From positions 10,297,931 to 10,361,930 of the forward strand of contig JAVDOI010000005.1 of the NCBI GenBank assembly GCA_032191485.1: a stretch of DNA of 64,000 nt, written 5' to 3'. The notes below the pieces were generated by a model, which saw nothing but the letters and a program-made list of their open reading frames with translations, had not been told where the DNA came from and searched no databases. The DNA comes from Leptoclinus maculatus (Eukaryota; Chordata; Actinopteri; Perciformes; Stichaeidae). The position numbers and the translations under genes are program-made. How positions within the stretch are numbered: position 1 is the first letter of the stretch; each line of letters opens with the position of its first letter. Below, one piece after another: positions 33,234 to 45,809 of the stretch.

Positions 33234-36200
33234 AGCTCATATCTCAAAGAACCACATATGTACACTAGAATTGGAATCTGCTGATGAACATGTTTAGCAC
33301 AATCAACTTGCCTTGCGAGGTGAAAGAAACCTCCCACATATGTCCTGAGCTAGAGCAGGTGAATATTGATTTAGATCCTGTGTCTCCACCAAGGTCATAG
33401 CCAGAGAGATAGCGAGTTGCTGAGGACAGCACTATAGTTGTGAGTTATAATCATCAAACACAGAAATTAATTTCCAGGAAGAGGCATGGCTTGAGCTGAC
33501 TGCCCGACGTGCAATCGATGGTGCCGTTGTTGCATGGCAGAAAAGGTTTTTCAAATTTGTATCACCTCGCGCTCTGGAAGACACACACTGTCTATCTTTT
33601 TCCACCCTTTATGACCAATGCGGCCGTCGCTGTTGTGCTGAACTACACAAACCCCCCCTCAGGCAGAGTAAAGAAGCAAACTGCTGGGCGAATTTTGGAG
33701 GGATGCGGTTAGAAAACAAGACGAAGAGGCAATCAGTTTCGACTCATTTCATGTGAGGGAAACGACTGAGGCTGAGCGTAGGATTTGGTTCTAATGTGGC
33801 AGTGATGTGGTCAGGCAATGACATCAGCACACAGCCAATTGGGTGAAGACAAGTCTCCTCTCTTCTCGGGAAAATCTTATTTCAAAAGCAAGTTAGGTGC
33901 AGCAGGTCCCAGACCAACATGAATGGTTATTACAAATATGATCTGAGCAGAAAAATCTGTCAGTTCTAAGGTCATAGAACCAGCATGATTGATACATTTG
34001 ATAATATGTTTAAAGTATGAAGCAAAAGTTACAGTAAAACTTGTTTTTTCTTTAATTGTGACTTTAAAGCTGCACTATTTCATATTTTTTGTATTAATAA
34101 CAGATGAAATGACGATATATATTGTGAAAGTGGTCATTCATAGTAACCAACCCAACTCTCTTCAGCACTGTTTTTAAGATGACAGAATGCAGACATGGCT
34201 ATTTAAAATTTGACCATTGAAGAGGCTACAATCAATGCTTTTTTTTTTACAGACTTTAAATGTCAAGTTGCAGCATTTTTCACTACATTCTGGTATATAA
34301 TGGACCAATTCTTTATTGAATAATTGAGAATATAATGGGCAGATTAATCCTTGAAATGAAATCGATGAAAATATTCATTAATTGCAGCCCTAAACTCGTA
34401 GTCTACAACTACTTTATGAGGTGACAATATGTCAGTGATGTGTGTACAGATTGTTTTGCTAACCTTCAAAGGCTAAAATATCTATTATTGGCTTTCAAGA
34501 CATTTTCTTGAAAAATTTGAAGTAATTTTGATGCCATAGACGCACACACAACTTTGCAAATTACTATTTATGCTATAGTGTGAATACAATAACTCATGAT
34601 GCCCAAATATAATTACAGGATTATTTTCACTGAGGTCCAGATGACACTTGAAAATATCCAGGCAATGTGGTTGCACTGGTAAATGTATGTAATATCCATA
34701 ATTATTTTCAACCTCTGACAAAGGTCCTTTGCCTTTGAAGTATAAAATCTCTCTATTCCCTCTCACGCCTAACGAATCTGACTGAAGGCACTGACGTGAA
34801 ATCAATAAAGCATATCAATATTTCCACGACAACACTCTATCATTATTTCCCAGATGGTAAACAATTTATGATGATTTGACTTGCTAAACAGATATGAAAT
34901 GGGGAATACACTTTTTTTTATGGATGGAAAGAAGGCTGGTTTCATCAAACCAAAGGCTGTGCTCATTGGCTCTCCGCTGTGACCCCATTGGATTTGATGA
35001 CACAGATAGCGGGGGAGTGGTGGGGGTTAGTGTGTTCATGGCTGATAAGGCAGACGGGGAGGCTGGATCTGAGATACCGGCAGAAAACACTTATCTGGGT
35101 ACTCAGAGAGAGCGCTCTGCCAAGGCTGAGCCCTATCGCGCTCGCAGAACTGCCAGAGTGCTTTGGAGCCAGAGCTGACATGTCTGACTGATACCGCCCC
35201 AAAAAAAGTCTATTTCTTCAACCAAAACCAATTTCCGACTTTGACACTGAGATACGGAGAAAATGAATGTTGAGCGAACGAGTGTGCTCACTGGGTCAAT
35301 TGCACAGCAGACAGTCAAATCTCAATTTACTTTTTACTGGATTGTGATTTGACTCGCAGCTCGTCCTGAGGCCCATCGATATTCTTTATGGCTCTTCCCC
35401 CGCGGCGCCTCCGTCTTGCGCTGCTGTTCTCGCTGGGTCCAGATGGAGAGGTCGGAGGCTTGTCCATTGTTCATGAGCTTTTTAACATGCCGGGGAGCTG
35501 GTGACCTACTGTTTATTAGCCTAACCCCCGTGTGGTGTGCAGACTTGGCAGCCTCATGTGCAGCCTTTACAGCACATCGACCTGCTGTTTTCTCCAGACA
35601 CTAGTAATCGCGTAGCCCCTCCGTTCTACCTACTTCCTTCCTCAGCTTTCACACTGCACCGCAATCACTATAAAAATCTGGCTCGTATCTGGCTGCTGCC
35701 TGTGTCGAGGTATTGATGTCAACTTCTGGGACTCGTCTAAACTTACTATGTAACTAACACCTTCCCTCTCAGGTAAACAGCTGCAAGGTGAAAGCCCCAG
35801 TCTCCCTTCAATCTCAAGAGAGCGTTTGGCTAGTGACTACTTGGGAACTTTAAAAAATGGAATTGTTATCAGTGTATTTTCTCAAGGGGCACCAACAGGA
35901 CATGTATCATAGAGAAGTGTGGAAATTTGTCAGACTGCATGAATCACTTGACCTACAAACTAAAAGATACTACCAACCAACATTATTTGCTTTTTTTGTA
36001 CCCAACAAAACTATTTTTATTCTAGAGGACAGACAATCACCACTTTCTACGTGGAATATCTTTGACGTTTGAGTTGTATGCTGACTACAGTGGTGGATTC
36101 AGACATTGGAGGGAGAGATTTTTCTGATAAAGTCTAAAGAATGCTGAGTAAACATGTAAGAGGACTTTGCAAGGCCTTTCAAAGACTGCATATTTTAGCA

Positions 36201-37927
36201 CTTTACACTGGAGGTTTATTGGTTACTTCCATTCAAACAGGATGGAAAGGATTTTTTTTTCTCTCCACTATAAATGGAAGCAAGCGTGTTGGCTGTGATA
36301 CCCGGACATCTGTTTGTCCTTGTCTGTGATGAAAGCCTGAAGCGTGTTGCGTGTCCAAATTGGGAGTGCCTTCCATTCAGACACTTGTATGAGCCTAATG
36401 ACCCCGGTCCCCGGGGTCGGCTCTTCATTGGCTTCCCCGCTTTTTTACCATTTTCCCCAATTTAAATTGTCTGTCCCTCTCTAAAGGGCCCCCATCTTGT
36501 TCCAAGAACATTATGGCTCATGCATTCCAATGTGTGAGGTCACTGGTGGAGGCGAAGTGTCAGTGCGAAGTGTCTACCACATGTAATCATCCATTGGATG
36601 CCTCCAATGGAGGGTATGGGCAATACAAAGGCATCCCGGATCTCACAGCTCCAAGACTTCCACTCCATTCCTGTCGCATATTAGCATCCGAGGAACATTA
36701 AAAACCACCTGGAATGCTTGAAACAATGGAATTATTTGAGGGGGGTCTTTGTACCGTGGTGATGACTAATCGAACTGGGGCTGAGTGGGGCACAGGAAAA
36801 TCCAACTGTGTTGACTTTTGTGGGAATCATTGGTGCCTAACAAACATTTATTTGATGCAATCCTTCAAGTTCAGCCGAGGATGTTAGAATTTGAGAAGAC
36901 AGGATTCTTCTTCTGTGTCCAGATTTTCCGCCGGTGGTGCTAGAGTACAATTCTGAGGTTCGCTCAAACCACGAAACACACATTATTTTTAATGTCTATA
37001 CTTAAAGCAGTGATTTCTGTTTTACTGCCTGACGCTCATCTTTTAACATTAGACCTTCAGTTTCACTGTGCTTAATGTGTCTTTGGTTTACTAGATTCAA
37101 GGTATTTAGAGCCATTTGGATCACAGGTGGTCATATAAACCGGGCAGCACAGTCCAGGTGAAAACATCCAAAGATATACTCATACATTTTGTGAAATCTA
37201 GGGAAATTTCACCGAACCCCATGGTATTTAAAGACAGCACGGCATTTCAGCAGAAACCAGGGACAATGGAGAAGAAGAGAGACAAAGGGAAGGGCAAGAG
37301 AGGAGGCGACATTGAGAGTCTGGATCAGCCTGAATTAAAGATGATGTTCATTTAATCCAACCCAAAACATCTCGGCATCTCTCCTGAGCCTTGCCCAGCG
37401 TGGGTCATCTGAAAAACCCATGATTACTGTTTGCTTTCAATCACCAGCGAAAGAACTAAGTGGGGTTAAAGACAGTCATCCTCTCAGAGAGCTTTGTGGG
37501 GCATGGAGCGTCGGGAAGCGAACAGCTGTCCAAACAAAGGCCTGTTTCCAACTCATCGTTGTGCCGAGTGTCACTGTCAGTGGCTACTCATGTGCCTAGC
37601 TAAAGCATCATCAAACATTAATGCAACCAAGCCTTTGCTGCCACCGACAATCGGAGAGCAGATATGCAGGAAAAAGTCAGTATATGATATTCGTAATAAG
37701 TCAAAATGAGTCAAAAGAAGAAGTATTTCAGATGGATTGAGCTGAACCGGCAAACCTGAAGTCACAGCTGCTTCATTGTGTCCGCATATCCTCATCACAC
37801 ACAATTACCATCCGGCAGACGCTGCCCTGGTATCCTGTGGGTCTCCTCTATCACAGCCCACCTTATATCTCCGCACACGCCCACATCTCGCTCTCCTCCT
37901 CCGACTCACCCGTTTACCGCTCACCCT
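33234..37927. other. Mostly single-copy non-coding DNA
   Basis: No coding exon, RNA gene or transposon terminus is recognised. The only link I see is 'atgccatagacgcacaca' at 34531-34548, which is shared with the palindrome at 32302-32378. Part of this tract may hold the tnc promoter or enhancers, but I see no decisive signal. Confidence 0.35.
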
Positions 37928-37977
37928 CCTTATAACCCTCTGTCACTATGATTTACATAGTGACAGAGGTTATAAGG
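37928..37977. repeat. Strong hairpin, 22-bp stem with one bulge and 5-nt loop
   Basis: The left arm 37928-37950 (ccttataaccctctgtcact...) pairs with 37956-37977 (catagtgacagaggttataa...) with one unpaired C; the loop is attta. The context gives no gene. Confidence 0.85.
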
Positions 37978-38626
37978 ATACAATTTTTCCGCAAACGGCT
38001 TCAGCGATATACAGTGTGAATCTGTGAACCATGCAATAAATCCTACCTCAAAGAACTGCTAACCTACAAAAAGAACTCAGTCTGGCAGGATGCTAAAAAA
38101 TAGCACATTAATTTGCCTGCAAATCAAAACTGAAAATCATAAGCAGTTAAACGCACCCTTTCTCAATTCATCATTCTTACGTTGTCTGGTATGACCAACA
38201 ACAAACTTTATCCAGACTTGTGTGAGTCAGGTCGCTGACTCAGTAGCACTAATGACTCTTCTTTACTTGTGCTACTGTTACACTATATTTTAGCGTTTAC
38301 CATTAACCCGTAATCGACACTTGTGGCCACCGATGTCGCCGTTTAGCAAAAGTCACACCAGCTCGCTTTAATTCTTAACATTTGTTTGACAAACTCGATG
38401 GACACTAAAGATTGTAAGCCCTTTAGCAATCCAGAAATTATATTTCTGCTGTCAAACACCCACATCAGCGAATACCATCTTATTTACTGATCCATCAAAC
38501 ATCCTCTATTTCATACTGTCTGTTTCTCTTTCTGCAATGTCTGTGTCGGACGCAACTGACAAACAAATGAAGCTGCCCTCAAGATAGGAGACTGGGAAGC
38601 ACATGGAGAGGGACAGCCACTGCCAG

Positions 38627-38630
<4 letters not shown>
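37978..38630. other. Non-coding DNA, nothing recognised
   Basis: No exon or repeat boundary is apparent. Confidence 0.3.

Positions 38631-38661
<31 letters not shown>
38631..38661. repeat. (TG)n microsatellite
   Basis: About 15 TG units; complementary in orientation to the (CA)n at 38837-38869. Confidence 0.95.
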
Positions 38662-38662
<1 letters not shown>

Positions 38663-38835
38663 TCAGTGAGGCTGCCAGTTTACAGCCGGCAGTGTGAATG
38701 CTGGAGATCTGGGAGAGGAACCAACCAGCAGCATCTAATACATAGCAGCTGTCTGTCTCCTGGGTTACACAAGCCTACTGTCTGCTGGCAACCATAAAGT
38801 GTACAGCTGGAGCTATTCCGGCAAGCAGCAGATAC

Positions 38836-38836
<1 letters not shown>

Positions 38837-38869
<33 letters not shown>
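38837..38869. repeat. (CA)n microsatellite
   Basis: About 16 CA units, 175 bp after an oppositely oriented (TG)n tract. Confidence 0.95.
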
Positions 38870-38871
<2 letters not shown>

Positions 38872-40829
38872 ACCCTACCCATCTCTCCGATCAGCATCAG
38901 CCCCAACGCATACAGAACAATTCAGTGGATCATCACAGACTTCCATCTCTGAAGACATTACTCTTTTTTTTTTTACCTGCTCTGCTAATAAAATGGGAAA
39001 TAGCCAGCAAGTGAGAGGAAAAACTTTCACAGCAAAACATAATTGCCGCCCAGTTGCATTCAGTCAAGTACGAAATTCAGCCGGTCTCTGAAGTCCTCCC
39101 TTGTAAAACATGAGGGTGATTTTCAGAAGCTACTCTGATGGCTGGAAATCCCACATTTTTCACTGGAGGTGAGGATATATAATAGCCACACATAATTAGC
39201 TGATTAGTTAACTGAAATTGAATTGACAAAATTAAATAATTTGGGTCATTTATCAAGCACAAATTTTAAATGTTGATTGCTTTTAGTTTTTTCAAATGAG
39301 AGAATTTTTCTGATGTTTGTATCATTGAAAACTTAATATTTGAGGCTTTTGGACAAAATAAGTGATTTGATGATTTTTTTAAATGTTTTGTTGACTAAAC
39401 AATTATAATCAACAGAAAAATTCCTAATGCCCTTAGTTGTAGCCCTACAGTCAATTTCATAAAAAATGATAATGTAATAATTCCTCCAGAAAGTTTTGAT
39501 ATCAACTTATATAAAAGAGGAAAAAAGCTGAGTGAATGTGGTTGAAGTTATAAAGTTGTTGTCCAGCATACATTTTTCCTCAATTATCTTAAAGTCCATT
39601 CAGCCCATTCATTCTGCTTCCATTCAAGCATGCCGGCTCCGTGCAGGTAAAGAAGGTGACTTACCTCACGAGCACAATGCTCACAGCTCCTCCACTGATT
39701 AGAAAATGTAAGCAGAAGCAGGCGTTGAAGAGCGCCTTATCAACCAGCCCCGACAAATGTTCTCACCGGTGTGTATCTCTCAGAGCGCTGACAGCTCTGT
39801 CATCTTCTCTCTTCCCTCTGTTCTCTTAGAGTGTTTACTCGAGTCTACCTAGAGAGCCGGCTGATGTTGTGCAGCCAGTGAGAAGAGAGAGACGGAGAGC
39901 GAGAGAGAGTGAGAGAGAGAGAGAGAGAGAGGGAGGGAGGGAGGGAGAGAGTGAGTTCCCTTTCTCTTAAACAGTAGACCCTCTGCGGTCAGACTCCACT
40001 CCCACCTACTGCTCTCTTAAATGCCCCCCACCCATTCACCCTCTCCACAGCATTGTGACTGAAAGCGAAGGAGCTGAAATGGTACGCCTCAAGGCTGGAA
40101 AGGGAGAGAAAGAGTGACTGAGAGAAAGCGAGTCGGAAAGGAAAGGTGGGGGTCGAGGGGGGGGGGGTATGGTTGGACCATTAGCAGCAAATTGCAGCGG
40201 GCAAGCCAATGAAAGGCAAGATATGAGTGAATGCAGGGCCTGCATTAACATAGCATTTAAGAACTTGAAAGCAGGGAGTGAAGGGGGAGCTCCATTCGTA
40301 AGACCGATGAGGATGCAGACAAACACTGAATGTATAATAAAATGAGCAATGCTGCTATTTTTGGTTGTCCTGTATAGAAGACGAGTCACACCAGAAAGTG
40401 GCACTGTGAAACCAAATCTGTCTACACCAAATATTTGGTCCTAATAGCTTGACAATATTGTTGGGAACGAAAATGAGCGTGTTTGGTTATCAGCAAATAT
40501 GAAACTAAACTATCAACATCAATGGAGTTATTAACATCAATAAGTTCATTAGCAATTACTAATAATAACGTATGTACATGTATGTTTATGGGGGGTGTAT
40601 GTGTGTAGAGGAGGAGCGAACTTCTCAGACAGAGGTAGGATGTAATCTCAAGCGGGGCCATGCCCTGTGGGCCTACAAACAAGATGGCGGAGTCTAGAGA
40701 ACTACAACAAAATAGGGGGGAGGTGGCTAGTATGTAACCATGTGGATCGACGCACAATGTGGGTTGAGACAATAGATTACGTAACCACGTGTCTGAGATG
40801 GTCAACTAAAATCAGTGTATCTAACTATT
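38870..40829. other. Non-coding DNA with GA-rich tract
   Basis: No exon is recognised. A (GA)n/GGGA tract lies at 39885-39953 and a G-run near 40160-40167. A TATATAAAAG sequence at about 39510 is on the plus strand, the wrong orientation for tnc. Confidence 0.35.
39885..39953. repeat. GA-rich simple repeat
   Basis: (GA)n mixed with (GGGA)n over about 70 bp. Confidence 0.9.
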
Positions 40830-41950
40830 AGGGGTGTAACGGTTCACAAAAGTCACGGTTCGGTTCGGTACGGTACAGTGGTGCCACGGTTCGGTACGTT
40901 TCGGTACGTTTTCAATACAGTAGAAAACTATAAATGCCAGAGAAACGTACTTGCGAAAATAAAAACCGAACAAAATTAAATAATCCCCAAAACAAAGCAG
41001 ATATTCATCACTGCGGTGAAATACGAATATTGCTTTGCCATTACCCCGAAACCCGGTCGGCGAATCGAGGTTCGGCCGCCGTGGTCTTGGTCTTTAAAGT
41101 AATAAGATCACAATCTCCAAATCCACTAACAGTGACTGATCTAATGCAACACAGTTATATCAGGACTCAGCGGTCCGCGATGCTTGCGCAATAACACGTT
41201 CTAAACACTACAGTGACTTAAACAAACAAGCTAAAAGAATAAACACCCTAAATGACCTAAAATAAGCCCAGACACCAGATAAACTCTTACTATGAGACGC
41301 TTCTTTTTGGTCGGATCGGTCCTTCGAGTGGTGAATGCACTCGGTTACGCAGCTCCAAGCGCGGCGCAAATCAACCTCTGTCTCTGCAGAGAGGAGGGAT
41401 CTTCGGCGAAGAAAAAGGGAATTGTCATCCTTTGGCCGGCACTGTATACATTAAAGGTGGGAGAACGGGTCGTAGAAGTTATCCGTTCTCTCACTGCAGG
41501 ATCCAAAAACAAAAATATAAAAACACAGTCTATGTTCGTCCAGCAAAGTTAACTTGTGACCTAACAGGATTTCTTGAGAGGCAAACGTTTCCTTGGAACA
41601 TCCTAACACCAAAGCGAGTTCGGACGGAAGAGAGAGATTTGAAAGTCACGCTTGGTTTTGTTAGACGCCTGTCCTCAGGTCATAAAACCGGTGGGGGGTC
41701 CCTGCTGGCCAATGAGGGGCCAGCATTAAGTTTGGCTGGAACTCTGAGGTGTGGTCACCTCTCTTGGAGCCTGGCCTTTTCAGCACCCAGATCAGGCCTT
41801 TTTGTTGAAAGAAGGCCAGCGTGCTTTTCTTCGTTTGAAAGCACATGGCAAGCCCTAGTCAGCCATGAGATCAGAGTCAGACCCCAACAATATATTGACT
41901 ACTCTCCGGTCTGGGTATGAGAACTCCATAACTGTACGGTATTGCCAGAG
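40830..41950 (+). mobile_element. hAT-like element, left end TAGGGGTGTAACGGTTCA, right end not found
   Basis: The terminus at 40830, followed by variants of 'cacggttcggtacg', is a hAT-type fish transposon end similar in style to the complete element at 49725-50513. A mirrored right terminus is not visible before the next repeat near 41950, so the element is truncated or interrupted. Internal open frames have no transposase motifs. Confidence 0.5.
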
Positions 41951-42690
41951 AAAAAAGCAGCACCAAGTAGTATCGAAACTTCTCCAGTCAAACGATACCT
42001 GCAACCGATCCTATTTGCTCCTGCATGTCGGAAATAAACTCATTATTTGTATGGTTTTGCTTGAAGCCAATCACCACAAGCATTCTTCGATTTAAAGCGA
42101 TGTGTGATTGGCCCACAACCAACAACCCACACAACAGGGATTGCCTGTCTGCTCACGGCTCTCAACAGGGAGTATGGCTGAGCCGGCGGCTGGAAGCTAA
42201 CTGTGTTAACAGCGCGAACAGTGTTAACAGTGCAAACAGTGTTAACAACGTCATTACATTACAGTCATTTAGCAGACGCTTTTATCCAAAGCGACTTACA
42301 ATTCAAATTCACATTCAATTCAAATTCACATTCTACACCGTAGGCACAGCTACGGGAGCAATTTCGTCATCATTGCTGACAGAGCTAACTGTGTCACGCA
42401 AAGTCCTGTTGAGCATTATGCTTCCGCGCCTGCTGGCGTGGGTTGTAAAGGCGCAGAAGCATAATGCCCATCGGCTATGAACAGTGACAGCCATATGAGC
42501 GCAGTTCAGAGCGGCGGAGATTTGCTCGCCAGTGAGACACGCACACAACTTCCATTCACATGATGGGTATCGAAAGAAGTAGACAGAAAAAAAGGTATCA
42601 AGTGAAGTATTCTATTGGTATAGGTATCCCTTTAAGGATAATGGTATTGGTAATAGCAATTTTTCCAAGAACCCTACTCGCAGGGATACT
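41950..42690. repeat. Dispersed fish repeat, mosaic
   Basis: Sequence such as 'agtatcgaaacttctccagt' at the left and 'ggtatcgaaagaagtag' with 'aagaaccctac' at the right is typical of a fish transposon class. A short tandem (cagtgttaacagtgcaaa) lies at 42207-42250. The 42255-42302 segment (catttagcagacgcttttat, ccaaagcgacttaca) is a separate, very common teleost repeat tag. Confidence 0.45.
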
Positions 42691-42808
42691 TGGTGAACTA
42701 CTGTGGCTGGCGAGCTAATGGCTAATTTGCTAGTTAGCTCAGGCTCTCACTGGACAATAAGTACATCATGTTAACACTCCGACAGCCCTCCCACAGGCTT
42801 TTGGAGTG

Positions 42809-43495
42809 TTAACACTGTGAACCACCAGATCCTCCTCTCCACCCTCGAGGGGATGGGCGTCTCAGGCTCTGCACTCTCCCTGTTTGCATCCTACCTGACA
42901 GGTCGATCCTACCAGGTGACATGGAGGGGGGCCATGTCGGAACCACGCATGCTGACTACAATGTGGTTCCACAAGGTTCAGTCCTGGGCCCCCTTCTCTT
43001 CTCGCTCTACACAACATCTCTGGGTTCTGTTATTCGCTCGCGTGACTTCTCCTACCATTGTTATGCCGATGACACCCAGCTGGTCTTGTCATTTCCCCCC
43101 GGTGACACTCAAGTGGAGGCACGCATCGCTGCATGCTTGGCTGACATCTCGACGTGGATGACGACACACCACCTCAAGCTCAACCTGGACAAAACCAAGC
43201 TACTGTTCCTCCCGGGGAAGGGTTGCCCGCACCGAGACCTGTCCATCACCATTGACGATACCGTGGTGACGCCAACTCGGACTGCGAGGAACCTGGGTGT
43301 GACCCTGGATGACCAACTGTCATTCTCAGCAAACATTGCATCGGTTACACGCTCCTGCAGATTCCTGCTCTACAACATCAGGAGGAATCACCCCTTCCAC
43401 ACTGATGAGACGGCGCAGGTGCTAATCCAGGCTCTTGTCATCTTCTGCCTGGACTACTGCAACTCACTACTTGCCGGAGCCCCGGCGTCGGCTAT
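42809..43495 (+). pseudogene. Non-LTR retrotransposon (L2-like LINE) reverse transcriptase fragment, frameshifted and truncated
   Basis: Two reading frames together cover part of a LINE reverse transcriptase. The first (from 42809) reads NHQILLSTLEGMG and ASYLTGRSYQVTWRG. After a frameshift near 42950-42965 the second reads VPQGSVLGPLLFSLY, then FSYHCYADDTQLVLSF with the catalytic YADD at 43062-43073, then LKLNLDKTKLLFLPG, ARNLGVTLDDQLSF and LDYCNSLLAGAP. This order is typical of the L2/CR1-type polymerase. The endonuclease half and the C terminus are missing, and the homology stops near 43495. The copy is not autonomous. Confidence 0.9.
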
Positions 43496-45449
43496 CAAAT
43501 GCAAAGTGTGGTTTTTGAGAGTTTTGGAGACTTTAGGAAAGTGAATAATGGTGAAATAACTTATAAATTACTGTATTTTGACATAAATAAGCTTTAGTTT
43601 GAATTATGAATACACATTTTTACACAGCCTAGGTATGTGACCATGGTTACCGTGGGTCTCCAAATGGCCTTTTTTGGAAAACGCCTAGACATACCCTTAG
43701 AAAAACATGTGTAAAATATACATTTTCTGTGCTATTGTTATCAAATTTGAACTTGGACTATGTAAGGCTTCATGCTGTGGTCCCATTGTGTTTTCCAGCT
43801 AATAAATCCCAGCTATAGTCATCTGCAGGCATCTGTTTGCAAAAACATTCAGGCAGAAATAAAAAACTTCTACTTCAGTGTGTTCAAACTTATATTACTA
43901 TTATTATTAAAACTTCAGAGTGTTACCTTTCAAAAGAGACCAAAACCATGCATGTACTCCAAATGGTTCAAGAACAGCTTTCAATTTACTTTGGGTATGC
44001 CTTGGATAGGCGTTTTAGGCTAATTTTACTGTGGTAATTAAAAATTGTGCAGTTCTCCATGCATGGCCATAAAACGAGCCTGATCCCATTAGATTAAACA
44101 AAATGTTGACGCCCTCCTGGATGTGTGTCATGTCTGGGTTACTGTGAACCGAATAAACTTCTGAAAACCTTGACACCATGAGTTTTGTTCCAAATGGCAT
44201 GAGTATTGAACATGAGAAAAAAAACTTAAGAAAAAGCTACTAGTGCTGGCATAGTTTACAGCACGGCCAGGCTTATTGTGTATTTCCAAAATTCTTGCCT
44301 TGACTTTGCCAAGAGACATGATGGAAAAGGCCAAAACAATGTTGACATGCTTTTATTTGAGTCATCGTAAATCCTCCACTATGACACACAAACAATTTTA
44401 GTGCCCCACGCTCATTGTCGTTGCTGACTCCCATCTTGTCTCTTCATGCAACCATCAGGTTGATATTCTTATGCCGTCATATAGAAGACAGTCAGCAACA
44501 ACAACACCCTTAGTCAAATGTCCGGCAGTAGCCGAGACTCCCTTTGGGACGTGTACGCAATTTGGGAAAGGTGTATTCTGCCAGTTACGATGAAAACTAC
44601 TGCACAGAAAAGCAATTACAGAAAGCAACTGCATAGAAAGGTGGTAGCCAACAAAATATCGACCATACATGCAATTTAAAAATGGGGTTTGATATCACGG
44701 AAAGCTTATGGGTTAGTATCGGAGTTTGAGTTAAACTCTGGAAATTGCATTCTTGTTTGGCTGTCACCGGCCCGACTGGTGGCGTCTTCGCCACCGACTC
44801 ATCCATTCAACTGCTCAGGCGGCGACCACCAACCTGACACACTGGATCAAACAGCCATGTCAGTAACCGGCTCTTGATTGGACTTCGCTCGGGGTACGCT
44901 GGTTGCAATTACCAGCCGTTCTGCGCTCGAGACTGTGATGTAAACAGGCAGAACCTTGAATAAACACAGGAACAAAGAGCTCAGGAGGATCCTGCGCCAC
45001 ACAGCTCCTATCGACCACTTGTTCTGGGGGGAGAAAAAAAACGCAGATTTCAAAGGGCGGAGAAATGCGCATCAAAAGGTCTTCCATTAGAGCCGGCATG
45101 GAGGGCAGCGTGACACTCATTAAGTCAGAATATGACCCCGCGGACTGATCGCACTGGGCTTTGCTGGCGCTGATGATGGTGAGGAATGATAAAGACCTAC
45201 ACAAATCTATCATTTGGATATCATTTGGAGGCTAAATATATGTATGTTTTCCTAACTTATATGAAAAAGCCTTTGGGGAAATATGCTTTATCAAAGCTCA
45301 AACACATGTTGATAAAGATCGGTGGTATGTGAGGGGAAGATTCATACCGAACGGTGGTGGGGTGTGTGTGCTGAGTGGAGCTCTTTTCCCAGCAGGGGAA
45401 ATGATCCTCGTCTTGTTGCTGAGAGCCGGTAGCCAGTCAGGCAGAAAAG
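43496..45449. other. Non-coding DNA, nothing recognised
   Basis: No exon, RNA gene or transposon terminus is recognised. Confidence 0.35.
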
Positions 45450-45755
45450 ATCCTCTCTAATCCCATATACAGCACAATGGCACATATGTAGCGCGGCTAT
45501 CGGGTGATAAAAAGCAAATTCAATGACTCGAGGGGCCCTAAATTAATTTTCATCTCCCGCTCCCAAGAGAGAGGGAAGAAAATCTATACAGTCTGGGGGC
45601 ATGGATCTTTTTTTTTAATGACTGCTGGCTGTAATGATCATCATTTAGATGAGATGATGGGCTGAAAGCTTGGCTATGTATAGCACCTGTTTTAAATTAC
45701 TTTAAATGTAGATTCCCTGCATCTCTCCATCTGTTCCTGTTCTCACCTTCCTGTT
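45450..45755. other. Candidate conserved non-coding element (weak)
   Basis: A non-repetitive stretch rich in homeodomain-like and short symmetrical motifs, such as ctaaattaattttcatctcc near 45538 and taatgatcatcatttagatg near 45632. This is suggestive only; conservation cannot be judged from one sequence. Confidence 0.2.
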
Positions 45756-45809
45756 GCTCTCTCTCTCTCTCTCTCTTTCTCTATCTCTCTCTCTCTCCCT
45801 TCCTTCCTT
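45756..45809. repeat. (CT)n microsatellite
   Basis: CT-rich run ending in (TTCC)n. Confidence 0.92.
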
